A stretch of DNA of 64,000 bases from Brevundimonas intermedia (GTDB lineage: Bacteria > Pseudomonadota > Alphaproteobacteria > Caulobacterales > Caulobacteraceae), in the NCBI RefSeq assembly GCF_004614235.1, contig NZ_SPVH01000002.1:620001-684000 (forward strand). Reading direction: 5' to 3'. Numbering within the stretch: position 1 is the first letter of the stretch; each line of letters opens with the position of its first letter. A program made the translations under genes and the position numbers. The notes below the pieces were generated by a model, which made no database searches, had not been told where the DNA came from, and saw only the letters and a list, made by a program, of their open reading frames with translations. Positions 17,748-28,102 of the stretch are shown piece after piece.

Positions 17748-18523
17748 GCCGACAGTCGCTCCACGATCCGGTCGCGCCGGGCCGTATCGACGCCTAGGGC
17801 GTCGCGCAGATAGGCGTCCACAGATCCATGCTGCGCCTCGACCTCGGCGAACGCCGCCTCCAGATAGGCGGCCTCGACGCCCAGAAAGGCCACGACGGCG
17901 TCGTCGGACGCCAGACGGCCGGTCATCTCGTGCAGTTTCCTGGCGATGCCCGGCGCTCGCGCGGCCAGATCGACGGCCGTATTGGTCAGCAGATAGTCCT
18001 CGATCATGTCGTCGCGCGACACGCCCAGCAGATGATGGGTCAGGGCGGCGAGAAACCCCGTCCGATCCTTGCCCGCCGCACAGTGGATCACCACCGCCCG
18101 ATCCTGATCCGCCAGCGCCTGGAAGTAGCGGCTGAACACATCCAGATGCGACGCGTCGAACGGCAGGGTCCGATAGGTCTTGGCCATGAACCGCCGACCC
18201 GACTCGGGCGTCAGATCCGCAGTCTTCAGGAAGGCGATGTGCGGCGCCTCGGCGCCGTCGTCCACGCCGCCCTCGATCACCAGACCGGAGAATTCCTCCG
18301 GCCGGCGCGACGGCTGATCGCGACGCTCGCCCGGCCGGCGCAGATCGACCACCGCCCCGACGTCCAACAGCCGTAACCGCTCCAGATCCGCCTCGGTCGC
18401 CCGCGCGTGGTGGGCGGAGCGCAACAGACGGCCGGGCTGCACGCGCCGCCCGGCCGCCGTGGCGTAGTCGCCATAGTCGCGGAAGTTGTCGATGGCCTCG
18501 AAGGCGTGAAGACGGGTGGTCAT
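17744..18523 (-). CDS. tyrosine-protein phosphatase (DSP-like)
   Basis: A 259-residue phosphatase of the Y_phosphatase3 type. The P-loop HCAAGKDRTG places the nucleophile at Cys148 and the phosphate-binding Arg at 154. The N-terminal part has the family opening NFRDYGDY and the RLLRSAHHA and VVDLRRPGER segments. No signal peptide, so it acts in the cytoplasm on phosphotyrosine, phosphoserine/threonine or possibly phosphoinositide-like substrates. It is cotranscribed with pabB by a four-base overlap; a functional link is not obvious. Confidence 0.92.
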   Translation of the reverse strand: MTTRLHAFEAIDNFRDYGDYATAAGRRVQPGRLLRSAHHARATEADLERLRLLDVGAVVDLRRPGERRDQPSRRPEEFSGLVIEGGVDDGAEAPHIAFLKTADLTPESGRRFMAKTYRTLPFDASHLDVFSRYFQALADQDRAVVIHCAAGKDRTGFLAALTHHLLGVSRDDMIEDYLLTNTAVDLAARAPGIARKLHEMTGRLASDDAVVAFLGVEAAYLEAAFAEVEAQHGSVDAYLRDALGVDTARRDRIVERLSA

Positions 18524-18544
18524 GAACCCGCTTCTAGCTTGATT

Positions 18545-18847
18545 TCACCGCTCTGGCAGCAGGCCCGCCATCGCATCGAGATAGGCGACGAAGGCGTCGC
18601 GTCCCTGGTCGGTCAGGCTGGCCTCGGTCAGGGGCTTTCGGCCCTTGAAACTCTTGGTCACGGCGACGAAACCGGCCTCTTCGAGCTTGCGCAGATGGAC
18701 CGACAGATTTCCGTCCGTGGTCTGCAGCCGAGCCTTCAGACTGGTGAAATCCGCCGTCCCCGCACCCGACAGATAGGCCATGATCCCCAGCCGGATACGT
18801 CCATGGATCACGTCGTCGATCCGGCTGATGTCGAAATCATCGGCCAT
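18545..18847 (-). CDS. winged-helix transcriptional regulator
   Basis: A 100-residue MarR/ArsR-like winged-helix protein. It fits the short single-domain family seen beside membrane genes: IDDVIHGRIRLGIMAYL, then the recognition helix region GNLSVHLRKLEEAGFVAVTKSFKGRKP and a C-terminal dimer helix. It has no cysteine ligands for metal sensing. The ATG at 18847 lies two bases after the stop of the upstream membrane protein gene, so the pair is an operon and the regulator probably controls its own operon. Confidence 0.9.
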   Translation of the reverse strand: MADDFDISRIDDVIHGRIRLGIMAYLSGAGTADFTSLKARLQTTDGNLSVHLRKLEEAGFVAVTKSFKGRKPLTEASLTDQGRDAFVAYLDAMAGLLPER

Positions 18848-18849
18848 GC

Positions 18850-19473
18850 TCAGACGATCTCCGACGGTTCCTGACGCATCAGGATGATCCCGGGAACAAG
18901 GGCGACGGCCATCAGGACCACAGTGAACACCAGATAGATCGCCGGGCTGTCGATGAACCAGGCCACGGCCACCGCGCCGGCATAGGCCGCCAGGGCCGTG
19001 AACGACATCCAGCGCGTCTTCGTCATCGCCGCCCCGATCATCCACGCCGAGCCATAGGCCACCAGCACGGTCGTCGGCATCACCGCCATCCACGACCAGT
19101 TGTCGGTCTTGAACGACAAGGCCACCAGCGCCAGCCAGGTGACGAAGATGCCGTAACCGACGCCCGACCAGGCGGCGCCCACCGCCTTGTTGCCGGCCGA
19201 GTTGATGCCCGGCTTGCCCTTCATGCGCCCGATCAGCATCGTCAGCGCGACCGCGAAGACGACGCCTGAGCCGATCCACAACCAAAGCTGCGCCCAAGGA
19301 CTGATGTTCAGAACGTCGGTTTGGAGGGCCCACTGGCCCAGACTGGCGCCGCCGAACACGATGGCGGCGGTGATTAGGATCGGTCCCGCCAACAGGGGCG
19401 CGTGGCGCCCCTCGTGCGCAAGGCTGCGCATATAGGCGATGTCGTCCTGAATGGCCTGGGTCTCGCGGGTCAT
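18850..19473 (-). CDS. four-to-six-TM hypothetical membrane protein
   Basis: A 207-residue inner-membrane protein with a hydrophilic N-terminal stretch (MTRETQAIQDDIAYMRSLAHEG) and about six hydrophobic segments, for example LLAGPILITAAIVFGGASLG and LWLWIGSGVVFAVALTMLI. It has no recognised catalytic motif. The ATG at 19473 is preceded by a strong AGGAGGAGAG ribosome-binding site, which decides the start. The gene leads the operon with the winged-helix regulator, a pairing common in proteobacteria, and may be the regulator's target or signal input. Confidence 0.88.
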   Translation of the reverse strand: MTRETQAIQDDIAYMRSLAHEGRHAPLLAGPILITAAIVFGGASLGQWALQTDVLNISPWAQLWLWIGSGVVFAVALTMLIGRMKGKPGINSAGNKAVGAAWSGVGYGIFVTWLALVALSFKTDNWSWMAVMPTTVLVAYGSAWMIGAAMTKTRWMSFTALAAYAGAVAVAWFIDSPAIYLVFTVVLMAVALVPGIILMRQEPSEIV

Positions 19474-19565
19474 GGGTCTCTCCTCCTCAACTCGATAAGG
19501 AAGCATCACCCACAAACTTTGTAATGTAAAGTTCTTTCTCAGAAATGGTTTCGACCATAGAAAAA

Positions 19566-19587
19566 GGGCGAGACCGAAGTCTCGCCC
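19566..19587 (-). terminator. Rho-independent terminator after DUF1328 gene
   Basis: Nine-base stem GGGCGAGAC/GTCTCGCCC with a CGAA tetraloop; on the minus strand it is followed by TTTTT. It ends transcription of the small DUF1328 gene 22 bases after its stop. Confidence 0.87.
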
Positions 19588-19609
19588 CTCAATCTAAGTG
19601 TCTCGCCCG

Positions 19610-19792
19610 TTAGAGTCGGGGCGTGCCGCCGCGTCCGCGAAGTCCGCCGGCCACAAGGGCGATGACGAACAGGATGATGGCGACGACAGCGACGAATTTT
19701 GCGATCTCGAACGAGAAGTTCGCAATGCCGCCGAAGCCGAGGACGGCCGCGACCAAGGCCACGACCAGGAAGATAATTGCCCAACGCATCAT
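19610..19792 (-). CDS. DUF1328 (YtjA-type) small membrane protein
   Basis: A 60-residue protein with two hydrophobic helices (RWAIIFLVVALVAAVLGFGG and VAVVAIILFVIALVAGG), the layout of the YtjA/DUF1328 family. Members are abundant and stress-linked but of unknown function. The start is one of two adjacent ATGs (19792, 19789), eight bases after AGGAGAG. It has its own terminator downstream and may be monocistronic. Confidence 0.88.
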   Translation of the reverse strand: MMRWAIIFLVVALVAAVLGFGGIANFSFEIAKFVAVVAIILFVIALVAGGLRGRGGTPRL

Positions 19793-19898
19793 GGGTTTGG
19801 CTCTCCTGAGTTGATGTTGCCGTCGGCGACCCGAGAGCCGTTCGTCGGTCCGATACATCAACGTCGTCGCGGCTTGGCCGTTCCGTCCTTCGGTCGCC

Positions 19899-20309
19899 TT
19901 ATCGACGACGACGGCGCGAATAGCCGCCCTGGTCCATCTTGCGCTCGGCGACCATGCTGGCGACGATCGCGGCCAGGGCCGGATTGCGCAGCAGCAGGAA
20001 GGCCGCGCCCAGGCCGCCGACAGCGCCCACGATCGGGCGCTCGCGCACGATATGGATCACCTTGGCCAGCAGACCTTCCGGTTCGTCTTCTTCATCGCTC
20101 TCGTCGTGCTTGTCGCCCTTCAGGAAGACGACCGCCACGATCAGGGCGACCAGGGCGAACAGACCGAAGGTCACGGCCGCCGCACCCAGCGGCGTCAACG
20201 TCAGGCTGAGCGCGTAGAAGATGGACACGCCAAGAAAGACGACGGCCAGAAACACGCTGGCGGCGACGACAGCCGTCGCCACCAGCTTTTTGACGATGCC
20301 CTTGAACAT
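19899..20309 (-). CDS. hypothetical holin-like (YqjE-type) membrane protein
   Basis: A 136-residue membrane protein. Two hydrophobic helices occur near residues 10-35 and 44-65, separated by a short turn, then an acidic patch (DKHDESDEEDEPEG), a third weak hydrophobic segment, and an Arg-rich end. It resembles the phage-holin superfamily/YqjE proteins often found beside YqjD/ElaB-type genes, and the neighbour upstream is just such a gene. Its ATG overlaps the upstream stop by one base (TGATG), implying coupled translation. It is not evidence of a prophage. Confidence 0.75.
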   Translation of the reverse strand: MFKGIVKKLVATAVVAASVFLAVVFLGVSIFYALSLTLTPLGAAAVTFGLFALVALIVAVVFLKGDKHDESDEEDEPEGLLAKVIHIVRERPIVGAVGGLGAAFLLLRNPALAAIVASMVAERKMDQGGYSRRRRR

Positions 20310-20653
20310 CAGCGGCGGCGGCCGGCCAGCAGCAGGCCCAGGATGACGCCGACGCCCAGAGCCACGGCGGTGGACTGAAGCGGACGCTCCTGCACGCGCT
20401 CGACGACATAGCGTTGCGCCTCGTCGAAGCGTTCGGCGGCGTCATCGTAATATTCGCGGCCCTTCACGCGGGCTTCGTCGTAGTAGCCACGGGCCTGGTC
20501 GCGCACTTCGTCGCTCTTGGCGCGCAACTTGGCTTCGGCCTCGGCCGCCTTTTCGCGCAGGCGCTGGGTTTCTTCGCGGGCGCCGGTCTTCAGATCCTCC
20601 TTGAGGGTCTTAAGGTCGGCCTTGATGTCTTCTCGGGCCTTGGTGGTGGCCAT
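20309..20653 (-). CDS. DUF883 (YqjD/ElaB-like) tail-anchored protein
   Basis: A 114-residue protein with a long charged amphipathic helix, probably coiled coil (residues 1-85, rich in Lys, Glu, Ala, Arg), then a C-terminal membrane helix (STAVALGVGVILGLLLAGRRR). This is the plan of YqjD/ElaB proteins, which in Escherichia coli tether ribosomes to the membrane in stationary phase; whether this one does so is inference. The ATG at 20653 has GGAG upstream; a longer frame to 20761 lacks support. It heads a two-gene operon with the holin-like gene. Confidence 0.85.
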   Translation of the reverse strand: MATTKAREDIKADLKTLKEDLKTGAREETQRLREKAAEAEAKLRAKSDEVRDQARGYYDEARVKGREYYDDAAERFDEAQRYVVERVQERPLQSTAVALGVGVILGLLLAGRRR

Positions 20654-20789
20654 GATGCGCGCTCCGTTGAAAGCTTGGCGGTAGAATAGAGAACCCCGTG
20701 TCGCAACGCCACATGTTCGACGAGGTTCCAACAGATGGGCGCCCGCCTGCGCCCTCGCCACAGGCTTTTGGTCGCACTAGAACGGTCGC

Positions 20790-21458
20790 ATGACCCAATG
20801 GCTGTTCCCGCCCCGCCCCGCCCCTTCGCTGCCGATCGTCGGATCGGACCAGCGGTTTCCCGTCCGCCGGATCCTGTGCGTGGGCCAGAACTACGCCGCC
20901 CATGCGCGCGAGATGGGGTCGGACCCCGACAAGCAGACGCCCTTCTTCTTCGCCAAGCCCGGCGACGCCGTGGTGTCGGACGGGGCGAACCCCGCCTATC
21001 CGTCGGCGACGGCGAACCTGCATTACGAGGCCGAACTGGTCGCGGCCATAGGGCCGGATGCGGACGGCGGGGTCGCCATCGTCGGCTGGGCCGTCGGCTG
21101 CGACCTGACGCGCCGCGATCTCCAGGCCGAGGCCAAGAAGGCGGGACGTCCCTGGGACGCCGCCAAGGGGTTCGACCAGTCGGCGCCGTGCGGACCCATC
21201 ACCCTGGGCGCCCTGCCCCATCCCGCCGGCGCCATCGGCCTGAGCGTCAACGGCGAGGTCAAGCAGGCGGGCGCGCTGGACGACATGATCCTGAACCCCG
21301 ACCGCATCGTCGCGGCGGCGCAGGCCCTGTGGAGCCTGCAGCCCGGCGACCTCATCTTCACCGGCACCCCGTCCGGCGTCGGCCCGGTCAGCCCCGGCAA
21401 CCGCGTGGTCGTCACCGTCGAGGGCCTGGAGACGCTCAGCTTCGAGATTCAGCCATGA
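20790..21458 (+). CDS. fumarylacetoacetate hydrolase family protein (fumarylpyruvate hydrolase-like)
   Basis: A 222-residue FAH-fold hydrolase. Family landmarks are CVGQNYAAHAREMG, PFFFAKPGDAVV, the metal-site pair LHYEAELVAAIG, and IFTGTPSGVGPV near the C terminus. The size and the RILCVGQNYAAH opening match the short fumarylpyruvate hydrolase (NagK-like) group, which cleaves a C-C bond to give fumarate and pyruvate. It overlaps the next gene, a maleyl-pyruvate/acetoacetate isomerase-type GST, as ATGA, so the pair performs the last two steps of gentisate or homogentisate breakdown. The ring-cleaving dioxygenase is not in this window. Confidence 0.88.
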   Translation: MTQWLFPPRPAPSLPIVGSDQRFPVRRILCVGQNYAAHAREMGSDPDKQTPFFFAKPGDAVVSDGANPAYPSATANLHYEAELVAAIGPDADGGVAIVGWAVGCDLTRRDLQAEAKKAGRPWDAAKGFDQSAPCGPITLGALPHPAGAIGLSVNGEVKQAGALDDMILNPDRIVAAAQALWSLQPGDLIFTGTPSGVGPVSPGNRVVVTVEGLETLSFEIQP

Positions 21459-22090
21459 TCCTGCACGGCTATTGGCGTTCGGGCGCCAGCTACCGCGTCC
21501 GCATCGCCCTGAACCTGAAGGGGCTGGGCTACGACCTCTCCGCCCACGACCTGCGCAAGGGCGAGCAGAAGACGGCCGACTATCTGGCGCTGAATCCGCA
21601 GGGCATGGTGCCCGCCCTTCAGGACGGCGACCTGATCGTCACCCAGAGCCCGGCCATCCTGGAATGGCTGGAGGAAACCCACCCAGATCCGGCCCTGTTG
21701 CCGACAGCCGCCAACGAACGCGCCGCCGTGCGCGCCATGGCCGCCCTGATCGGCTGCGACATTCATCCATTGAACAACCTGCGGGTGCTGAAGGCCTTGC
21801 GGTCGAATTTCGACGCCGATCAGGCGACCGTCGACGCCTGGGCCGCCGGGTGGATTGCGCCTGGGTTCGATGCGCTTGAGGCCCTGATCGTCCGCCATGG
21901 CGGCGCCTGGTGTTTCGGCGACGCGCCGACGCTGGCGGATTGCTATTTGATTCCACAGCTCTATTCGGCGCGGCGCTTCAACATGGACCTGTCGCCCTGG
22001 CCCCGCCTTCTGGCCATCGAGGCGACCGCCCAGGCCCACCCCGCCTTCGCCTCGGCCCACCCGGATCGCCAGCCCGACGCGGACGCCTGA
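21455..22090 (+). CDS. maleylacetoacetate/maleylpyruvate isomerase (zeta-class GST)
   Basis: A 211-residue glutathione transferase of the zeta class. The active-site segment is WRSGASYRVRIALNLKGL (usual SSCS-YRVRIAL), followed by the glutathione-site NPQGMVPAL and TQSPAILEWLEE, and the C-terminal helical domain with CDIHPLNNLRVL. The motif cysteine of many MaiA proteins is replaced (GAS), which changes nothing certain. It isomerises the maleyl to the fumaryl intermediate that the upstream hydrolase cleaves; coupling by a four-base overlap supports this. Confidence 0.88.
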   Translation: MILHGYWRSGASYRVRIALNLKGLGYDLSAHDLRKGEQKTADYLALNPQGMVPALQDGDLIVTQSPAILEWLEETHPDPALLPTAANERAAVRAMAALIGCDIHPLNNLRVLKALRSNFDADQATVDAWAAGWIAPGFDALEALIVRHGGAWCFGDAPTLADCYLIPQLYSARRFNMDLSPWPRLLAIEATAQAHPAFASAHPDRQPDADA

Positions 22091-22184
22091 TTTTCGCCGG
22101 ATTGCGCATATCAGCGGTGGATAAGTAGGGTTCGCTTAAGCTCTCGCTCAGCGTCCCTTAAGCATTGGGCGTCATTGTGCGGGC

Positions 22185-23105
22185 GTGTCGTATTCCCCCG
22201 CCACACCTTCGGCGTCGTCGCCCATCCATCGCTTGGCTCTCGCCGTGGTGACAGAGCCCGAGCGCGCGCCCGGCGCCTTCATGAGCGCGCCGTCCGGCGC
22301 CCGCGAAGACGCCATGCGTTTCCTGCTTCAGACGGGGGCCGACGCCGGCGTCAAACTGATCGCCACCCGGCCCGAGGGCGACGGCGAGCGTCTGCTGGGT
22401 CAGGCCTGGCCCTTCCCCTCGCCCTTCCAGGTCACGGTGCGAACCGTGCCGTTGAGCGAAGGTCTGGACCGGGTCGAGGCCCGCGCCCGGCGCTCGCTGG
22501 AGCGGATGGGCCTGCCCCGCGGCGACGTTTTGCTGATTTCCAACGCCGCTGATTTAGCCGGCGCCGAGGGTCGCGCCCTGTGGGATCGCGCCCGCAGCCT
22601 CAAGGATCGCGGCCTTTATCGCCGCATCGGTTTCTGCGCCACATTGGAAGACGGCCCCGCCCTGCTGGCGCGCCGCCTCGAAGCGGACGTAGTCCAGGTG
22701 CCGTGCAGCCTGCTGGACCAGCGCGCGGCCCAGGACGGCGTGCTGGAGGCCATCGCCGACACGGGCGCATCCGTTCATCTGTCTTCGGTCTTCGCCGGCG
22801 GCCTGCTGTTCGCGGGCGGCGACGATCTTCCGGCCGAACTGGCCAGCCACGCCCAGGCCCTGTCGCGCACGCGCCGGCGTTTAGCCGAGCAGCGTTGCGA
22901 CCCGATGCAAGCGGCCCTGGGTTATGCCCTGGCGCTCAAAGGGGTGGACAAGGTCGTGGCCAGCGTCGCCTCGGCCGCCGAACTGCGCGCCATCCTGGCC
23001 GCCGCCCACGCCCCCTGCCCCAATCTGGACTGGGGGTCATTGGCGCTGGAAGCGCCGGCGGCCTTCACCGCCGGCGCCCGCGCCCGGATCAGTAGCGCAG
23101 CCTGA
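22185..23105 (+). CDS. aldo/keto reductase-like protein, catalytic tetrad not evident
   Basis: A 306-residue protein that follows the aldo/keto reductase barrel in outline: VEARARRSLERMGLPRGDVLLIS matches the helix and strand before the catalytic His, and later come IGFCAT, VVQVPCSLLDQR, and the C-terminal ALGYALALKGVDKVVASVASAAEL. Yet the usual tetrad Asp-Tyr-Lys-His cannot be placed: the DTA..YG segment reads IATRPEGDGE, the Lys site reads VTVRT, and the His strand ends LLISN. It may be a pseudoenzyme or a divergent family. The GTG at 22185 is the likely start. Its 3' end overlaps btuB by 17 bases on the opposite strand. Confidence 0.75.
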   Translation: MSYSPATPSASSPIHRLALAVVTEPERAPGAFMSAPSGAREDAMRFLLQTGADAGVKLIATRPEGDGERLLGQAWPFPSPFQVTVRTVPLSEGLDRVEARARRSLERMGLPRGDVLLISNAADLAGAEGRALWDRARSLKDRGLYRRIGFCATLEDGPALLARRLEADVVQVPCSLLDQRAAQDGVLEAIADTGASVHLSSVFAGGLLFAGGDDLPAELASHAQALSRTRRRLAEQRCDPMQAALGYALALKGVDKVVASVASAAELRAILAAAHAPCPNLDWGSLALEAPAAFTAGARARISSAA

Positions 23106-24915
23106 TCCCGACATAGCCGGACCGTCCCGGCTCTCCGTAACCGAACACCTGCTGATAGTGTTCGTCGGCCAAGTTCTCGATCCGCGCCGTCAATGTAACC
23201 TGGTCGGTCAGTTCATAGGCCGCGTTCAGGTTCGCGGTGACGAAACCGTCGCGCGCCACGGTCGAGAAGCCGCCGCTGTCGTCCTGATCGCCTTCCGCCC
23301 GCACCGTCAGCGCGCCCGAGACGCGGTCGCCCGTCCAGCCCAGGGTCGCCGAACCGGCGTGCTCCGGCACGCGCAACAGGCGGGCGCCCGTCGTGCGGTC
23401 CTCGGCGTCGGTCCAGGCATAGGCCAGCGTCAGGTCGAAACCGGCCCCCAGCAGCGCGCGGCCTTCCAGCTCGAACCCGTCCGAACGGGTCTTGGCCACA
23501 TTGATGTAGCGGCCGGCCGTATAGGTGATCTGGTCCTCGACGTTCAGGCGATACAGGGTCGCACGACCGTCGAAGCGGCCGTCGGCCGAGGCCCAGCCCA
23601 GAGCGATCTCGACGCTGTCGGCCGTTTCCGGCTTCAGCTCGGGATAGGGCAGCGGTGCAAAGCAGAAGTCGCACACCGCCTGGCTGACGGTCGGCGCCTT
23701 GAAGCCCGTGCCGTAGGCGCCCGACAGGATGAAGCCGCCCGCCAGATCATAGGCCGCCGAAACCCGACCCGTCGTCTTGGAGCCGAAGTCGTCGGTATCG
23801 TCGTAACGCAGGCCGCCGGTCAGGTTCAGCGCGCCGACATCGTACTGGGCCACGCCGAACACCGAGGTGATCGACAGGTCGCGCGACAGGCCCGACGACA
23901 GGGCCGCCGACGCCTCGTTGCGCTCGACGCCGAAGGCATAGTCGATGTCCTGGGTCGAGCCGTTGGCCTGCCAGCGATAGGCCTGGCGGTCGCCGGTGAA
24001 GGTCGAGCCGAAGCCGTCGCTGACCGAGCTGCGATCCAGATCCGACGCCGAGACGCTGAACTGATGGCTCAGGCCGAACGCCTGAGCGGTGACCCGGCCA
24101 AAGCCCGACCATTGCTCGCTTTCCTGGGTGTCGTCGGTGTCGGCCAACGCGAAGTTCGGGGCCGGGAAGCCGTCCAGATCGGCCTTGCTTTTATTCCAGC
24201 GCACCGAGCCGTCGACCTTGACCAGGTCCGAGAAGGCGTAGCGGCCCTTGGCGCCCAGGGTCGTGCTGCGGAAGCCGTCGGCCTCGGGATTGCCGTCCGC
24301 CTCGTCGGCGGCGGAGATGCCGTCGGTGTCGAAGCGCGAAACATAGGCGCTGACGGCGTAGGTCTCATTGGCGACCCCGGCCGATACGCGGCCGCGCACC
24401 GTGTCGAAACTGCCGGCCTCGGCCTCGGCGCGCACGCCGTCGATCTCCTTGGTCGTGAAGGCAATCACGCCGCCGATGGCGTCGGAGCCCCACAGCGACG
24501 ACTGCGGGCCGCTGAGCACTTCGATGCGCTCGATGTCGGCCAGCTCGAAGCTGGAGAAGTCATAGGCGCCGTTGGGCTCGGCTGCGTCGTTGACGGGCGC
24601 GCCATCGACCAGGACCAGGGCCTTACCGGGCGTGGCGCCGCGCATGCGGACCTGGGCCACGCCGCCGAACGCCCCCGTGCGCGTCACCGACAGGCCCGGC
24701 ACGTCGGCCAGGATGTCGGCGGCGAAGATCGCGCCGCGCTGTTCGATGGTCTTGGCGTCGATGACGCGGGCGCCGGGCGTGTCGGCGACGATGGCCGGAA
24801 TGCGGGTGGCGGTGATGACGACGTCGTCCAGCTGGGTCGCATCATCAGCGGCGAAGGCAGGCGCGGCGAAGGCGGCGGCGATCGCAGCCGTCGAGAAAAG
24901 AATGGAACGCTTCAT
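23089..24915 (-). CDS. btuB: TonB-dependent vitamin B12 receptor
   Basis: A 608-residue outer-membrane receptor. A signal peptide (LFSTAAIAAAFAAPAFA) is followed by a TonB-box-like DDVVITATRI, a plug domain (DILADVPGLSVTRTGAFGG, then MRGATPGKALVLVDG), and a beta-barrel ending in a terminal aromatic/Tyr strand (GYVGIRLRY). The GPQSSLWGSDAIGGVI plug motif and overall size match BtuB. Assignment to cobalamin is supported strongly by the cobalamin riboswitch 158 bases upstream. It imports B12 with TonB energy; the ABC permease BtuCDF is not in the window. Confidence 0.93.
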   Translation of the reverse strand: MKRSILFSTAAIAAAFAAPAFAADDATQLDDVVITATRIPAIVADTPGARVIDAKTIEQRGAIFAADILADVPGLSVTRTGAFGGVAQVRMRGATPGKALVLVDGAPVNDAAEPNGAYDFSSFELADIERIEVLSGPQSSLWGSDAIGGVIAFTTKEIDGVRAEAEAGSFDTVRGRVSAGVANETYAVSAYVSRFDTDGISAADEADGNPEADGFRSTTLGAKGRYAFSDLVKVDGSVRWNKSKADLDGFPAPNFALADTDDTQESEQWSGFGRVTAQAFGLSHQFSVSASDLDRSSVSDGFGSTFTGDRQAYRWQANGSTQDIDYAFGVERNEASAALSSGLSRDLSITSVFGVAQYDVGALNLTGGLRYDDTDDFGSKTTGRVSAAYDLAGGFILSGAYGTGFKAPTVSQAVCDFCFAPLPYPELKPETADSVEIALGWASADGRFDGRATLYRLNVEDQITYTAGRYINVAKTRSDGFELEGRALLGAGFDLTLAYAWTDAEDRTTGARLLRVPEHAGSATLGWTGDRVSGALTVRAEGDQDDSGGFSTVARDGFVTANLNAAYELTDQVTLTARIENLADEHYQQVFGYGEPGRSGYVGIRLRY

Positions 24916-24974
24916 TGAGCGAGATCCCCGTGTTCGGTCCCGCGAATGCGCGCGAGAGACCGGTCAAAGCGAGC

Positions 24975-25019
24975 CGACCCGCCAGACCGCGAGGGTCTGG
25001 ACGGCGCAAGGTCGGGTCG
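24975..25019 (-). promoter_or_regulatory. candidate expression-platform hairpin of the btuB riboswitch
   Basis: Between the riboswitch aptamer and the btuB start, an inverted repeat pairs CGACCCG (24975-24981) with CGGGTCG (25013-25019), and nests CAGACC/GGTCTG (24983-24988 with 24994-24999). It could switch with the aptamer to control translation or termination, but no U-tract follows, so translation control is the better guess. Confidence 0.4.
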
Positions 25020-25072
25020 CTGCGACGGTTAAGTCCCCGCGCCTCTGTCTGGTCCCGGACAGCAGCGAGCGA

Positions 25073-25267
25073 CACAGGCGGCCAGGTTTCCTGGCTTGCG
25101 GGTCAAAAACCGCCGTCCTCGCCTTCCCAGTTTCCCAGTGGCGCCGAAGTCGTCAGACCCCGGACGGACGACGCTCTCGCCGCCTACAGTTGCGGGCACA
25201 GCCACGGTGTCTCACCGTGTTCCCTAAACCGCCTGGCGCGGCCTATCGCAGGGGCGACAAGCCTGTG
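25073..25267 (-). promoter_or_regulatory. cobalamin (AdoCbl) riboswitch
   Basis: Minus-strand leader of btuB. The conserved elements occur in order: P1 stem CACAGGC (25261-25267) pairing with GCCTGTG (25073-25079), GGGAA...GGTGAGA (25224 downward), CCCGCAACTGTA, GCCACTGGGAA, and the B12 box AGCCAGGAAACCTGGCC near 25081-25098. Binding of adenosylcobalamin in this class represses the downstream transport gene, so B12 limitation should raise BtuB. Confidence 0.95.
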
Positions 25268-25323
25268 CAAGGGCCGTTCAACGGCCTTGAGCCGCCGGGC
25301 GCGATCCGTCACCCTGTCGTCAC

Positions 25324-28005
<2,682 letters not shown>

Positions 28006-28102
28006 CCACAACTACGCAAGACCCCCTATAGGTTGAGAATCTTAACCTCGTTCGGCCAGAGTTGAGCCTCACCCTCTCCGGCCGCTCCAACCGAACGAGA
28101 CA

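Noticed and set aside
19899..20309. Prophage holin suggested by the holin-like small membrane protein
   Set aside because: No phage genes adjoin; the neighbour is a YqjD/ElaB-type gene, which fits a housekeeping envelope pair.
22924..24918. A 664-residue plus-strand frame opposite btuB
   Set aside because: Antisense shadow of btuB with low-complexity Arg/Gly/Val content and no recognised motif.
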